DNA of 64,000 nt from Achromobacter anxifer (lineage in GTDB: Bacteria; Pseudomonadota; Gammaproteobacteria; Burkholderiales; Burkholderiaceae_B), in contig NZ_CAHLAR010000018.1 in assembly GCF_903652925.1 (NCBI RefSeq), positions 1 through 64,000 of the forward strand. The letters are read 5' to 3'. Made by a program: the position numbers and the translations under genes. Shown here piece after piece: positions 62,286-64,000 of this stretch. The notes beneath the pieces were generated by a model. That model saw only the letters and a program-made list of their open reading frames with translations, was not told the DNA's origin and did no database searches. Each line of letters opens with the position of its first letter. Position 1 is the stretch's first letter.

Positions 62286-63562
62286 TTCTCTTTTCCGTAG
62301 TGCTGTTCGTCGTGCTCATCCTGGTCGGCCTGGACATCGGCTTCGCGATGATCACCGCCGCCCTGGTCGGCATGCTGTTCAAGGGCGGCGGCGGCGTCGA
62401 CATCGCGCAGGCTCCGCTGTCGATGCTGGGAGGCATAGACGAGACCGCGCTGGTCGCCATTCCGCTCTTCATCCTGGCGGGAGAGCTGATGAACCGCGGC
62501 GGCGTCACGCTGCGGCTGATCAACTGGTCCATGGCCATGGTGGGACACATGCGCGGCAGCCTGTCGCAGGTGTCGCTGACCACCAACCTGGTCATGGCCG
62601 GCGTCAGCGGCTCCGCCGTCGCAGACGCCAGCGCCATCGGCACCGCGATGATCCCCTCCATGAAGCGGGAAGGTTACCGGCGCGGCTATCCGGAGGCCGT
62701 CATCGCCTGCGGCGCCATGCTGGGCCCGATCCTGCCGCCCTCCATTCCGATGATCGTCTACGCGGTGCTGGCCAACCTGTCCATCATCCGCCTGTTCCTG
62801 GCGGGCATCATTCCCGGCTTCATGCTGCTGGCCGGCTACATGGCCATCTGCGCCTGGCAGGCGCGGCGGCACGGCTACAAGTCGCGCCCGCGGGCCAGCT
62901 GGCCCGAACGGGCCCAGGTCACGCGCGCGTCCATCTGGGCCCTGATGATGCCGGTCCTGATCATCGTCGGCATACGCTTTGGACTGCTGACCGACACTGA
63001 AGCCGCCGCCTTTGTCGCCATGTATGCCCTGCTCGTGGGCCTGGCCGTGTATCGCGAACTGAAGCCGGGCGAGCTGGGCGCGGTCTTCTACGCCGCCGGG
63101 CGGACCATGGCGGTCGTCCTGTTCCTGCTGGCCGCGGCCGGCCCGTTCAGCTGGCTGATCAGCGAATCGCGCATCGCCGCCACGATCGCCAAGGGTATCT
63201 TGGGCGTTTCCGACCAGCCCTGGATCGTGCTGCTCACGGTCAACGTATTCCTGATCCTGGTGGGCAAGATCCTGGAGCCGCTGCCCGCCATGATCATCAC
63301 GCTGCCGGCGCTGCTGCCCATCGGGGCCCAGCTGGGCATGGATCCCATCCAGTACGCCATGATCCTGATCCTGAACCTGATGACGGGCATGCTGACCCCG
63401 CCTGTCGGCATCCTGCTGTTCGTCACGTCCGCCGTGGGCCGCACCCCGATAGGCCCCATCGTGCGCGAGATCATTCCCTTCTTCATCTGGTCGCTGATCG
63501 TGCTCGCGCTGATCTGCGCCTTTCCTGCGCTGACCTTGTGGCTGCCGGGGCTGGGCCGCTGA
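62282..63562 (+). CDS. TRAP transporter large permease (DctM type)
   Basis: The 426-residue permease has about twelve helices. It carries the family blocks AIPLFILAGELMNRGGVTLRLI, TTNLVMAGVSGSAVADASAIGTAMIP and the mirror part LEPLPAMIITLPALLPIGAQLGMDPI with MTGMLTPPVGILLF. It completes the receptor - DctQ - DctM set, with all three genes tightly spaced. Confidence 0.95.
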   Translation: MILFSVVLFVVLILVGLDIGFAMITAALVGMLFKGGGGVDIAQAPLSMLGGIDETALVAIPLFILAGELMNRGGVTLRLINWSMAMVGHMRGSLSQVSLTTNLVMAGVSGSAVADASAIGTAMIPSMKREGYRRGYPEAVIACGAMLGPILPPSIPMIVYAVLANLSIIRLFLAGIIPGFMLLAGYMAICAWQARRHGYKSRPRASWPERAQVTRASIWALMMPVLIIVGIRFGLLTDTEAAAFVAMYALLVGLAVYRELKPGELGAVFYAAGRTMAVVLFLLAAAGPFSWLISESRIAATIAKGILGVSDQPWIVLLTVNVFLILVGKILEPLPAMIITLPALLPIGAQLGMDPIQYAMILILNLMTGMLTPPVGILLFVTSAVGRTPIGPIVREIIPFFIWSLIVLALICAFPALTLWLPGLGR

Positions 63563-63593
63563 CCAATTCCAGACAACCAAACAGATGCACACC

Positions 63594-64000
63594 ATGCCAC
63601 TTACCGGAATCCGCGTCCTGGACCTGACCCGCATCATTTCGGGCCCGTACTGCACCTCCATCCTGGCCGACATGGGCGCCGAGGTCATCAAGATCGAAGC
63701 GCCCGGCGAAGGCGACCCGATACGCCGGCAGGGCGTGGTCAGGGACGGCCTGAGCTGGTACTTCGCGAACTACAACCGCAACAAGCGCTCCGTGACCCTG
63801 GACCTGTACAGCGCGGAGGGCAAGGAGATCCTGCGCCAGCTGATACCGCGTTGCGACGTCGTGATCGAGAACTACCGGCCCGGCATCATGGAGAAGATGG
63901 GTTTCGGCGACGAGGCCCTGAAAGCGCTGCGCCCCGACATCATCCACTGCAGCATCAATGGCTTTGGCGCTTCCGGCCCCTATCGCGACCGGCCCGCCTT
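63594..64000 (+). CDS. CaiB/BaiF CoA-transferase, cut by the window end
   Basis: The first 135 residues are visible, starting MPLTGIRVLDLTRIISGPYCTSILADMGAEVIKIE, the classic class III CoA-transferase N-terminus. It continues with NRNKRSVTLDLYSAEGKE and VVIENYRPGIMEKMGFG. The catalytic aspartate would lie beyond the window. It probably activates the acid imported by the TRAP system, for cleavage by the HMG-CoA-lyase-type enzyme. It starts 31 bases after DctM. Confidence 0.92.
   Translation, partial: MPLTGIRVLDLTRIISGPYCTSILADMGAEVIKIEAPGEGDPIRRQGVVRDGLSWYFANYNRNKRSVTLDLYSAEGKEILRQLIPRCDVVIENYRPGIMEKMGFGDEALKALRPDIIHCSINGFGASGPYRDRPA

Overview
The window is a GC-rich, densely coding chromosomal segment of a betaproteobacterium of the Bordetella/Achromobacter group (Alcaligenaceae). 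The evidence is an azurin with the full mature-protein copper ligand set, a Bug-type periplasmic binding protein beside an IclR regulator, many LysR regulators, and the housekeeping order cysS - alkA-like - accA - tilS - lysC - tRNA-Ser on one strand. Genus assignment is inference; no database search was possible.

Bases 1-14900 are mostly core genes: tRNA-Arg(ACG), mnmH, tRNA-Ser(GCT), lysC, tilS, accA, a 3-methyladenine glycosylase and cysS on the minus strand; a TPR protein, a cyclophilin and lpxH on the plus strand; then uppP, a TerC/CBS membrane protein, azurin (with a textbook FNR/ANR box), suhB and trmJ. Bases 14900-26200 hold a Bug receptor with divergent IclR, an MscS channel, a tightly overlapping four-gene imelysin / di-haem oxidoreductase / imelysin / DUF1513 operon (probably iron related), and an MFS permease with an EthD/DUF4286-like enzyme and LysR.

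Bases 26400-33300 are a catabolic cluster: an NMT1/SsuA-type ABC importer, AtzG-like and AtzE-like proteins, a GntR/FCD regulator and an HpxZ/AtzH-like protein. These are homologues of the parts used to hydrolyse small amides such as oxalurate or carboxybiuret. A GntR/FCD-type palindrome lies just upstream of the importer. The 33380-34175 stretch has no credible gene. It holds two copies of a GC-rich repeat followed by four degenerate copies of a roughly 105-bp unit, each carrying an inverted pair of DnaA-box-like sequences with a fixed 11-base spacer. This is the strongest unexplained structure in the window.

Bases 34170-48900 return to mixed accessory and core genes: dodecin, a histone-H1-like basic protein, a LysR/SDR/quinone-oxidoreductase set, aldose epimerase, mutS-roxA, a Pro/Thr-rich lipoprotein, dapA-bamC, an M50 protease, YciO and a YpfJ-type zinc peptidase. 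Bases 48900-57600 hold accessory genes: a two-gene DUF1828-type module downstream of a perfect 20-bp hairpin, an ArsR-like regulator with a divergent MFS pump, a PaiB-like protein, an acetyltransferase, a DUF3313-like lipoprotein and an orphan beta-propeller protein. Bases 57600-64000 form one more catabolic unit: LysR, HMG-CoA-lyase-type aldolase, SMP-30 lactonase, a complete TRAP transporter and a CoA-transferase cut by the window end.
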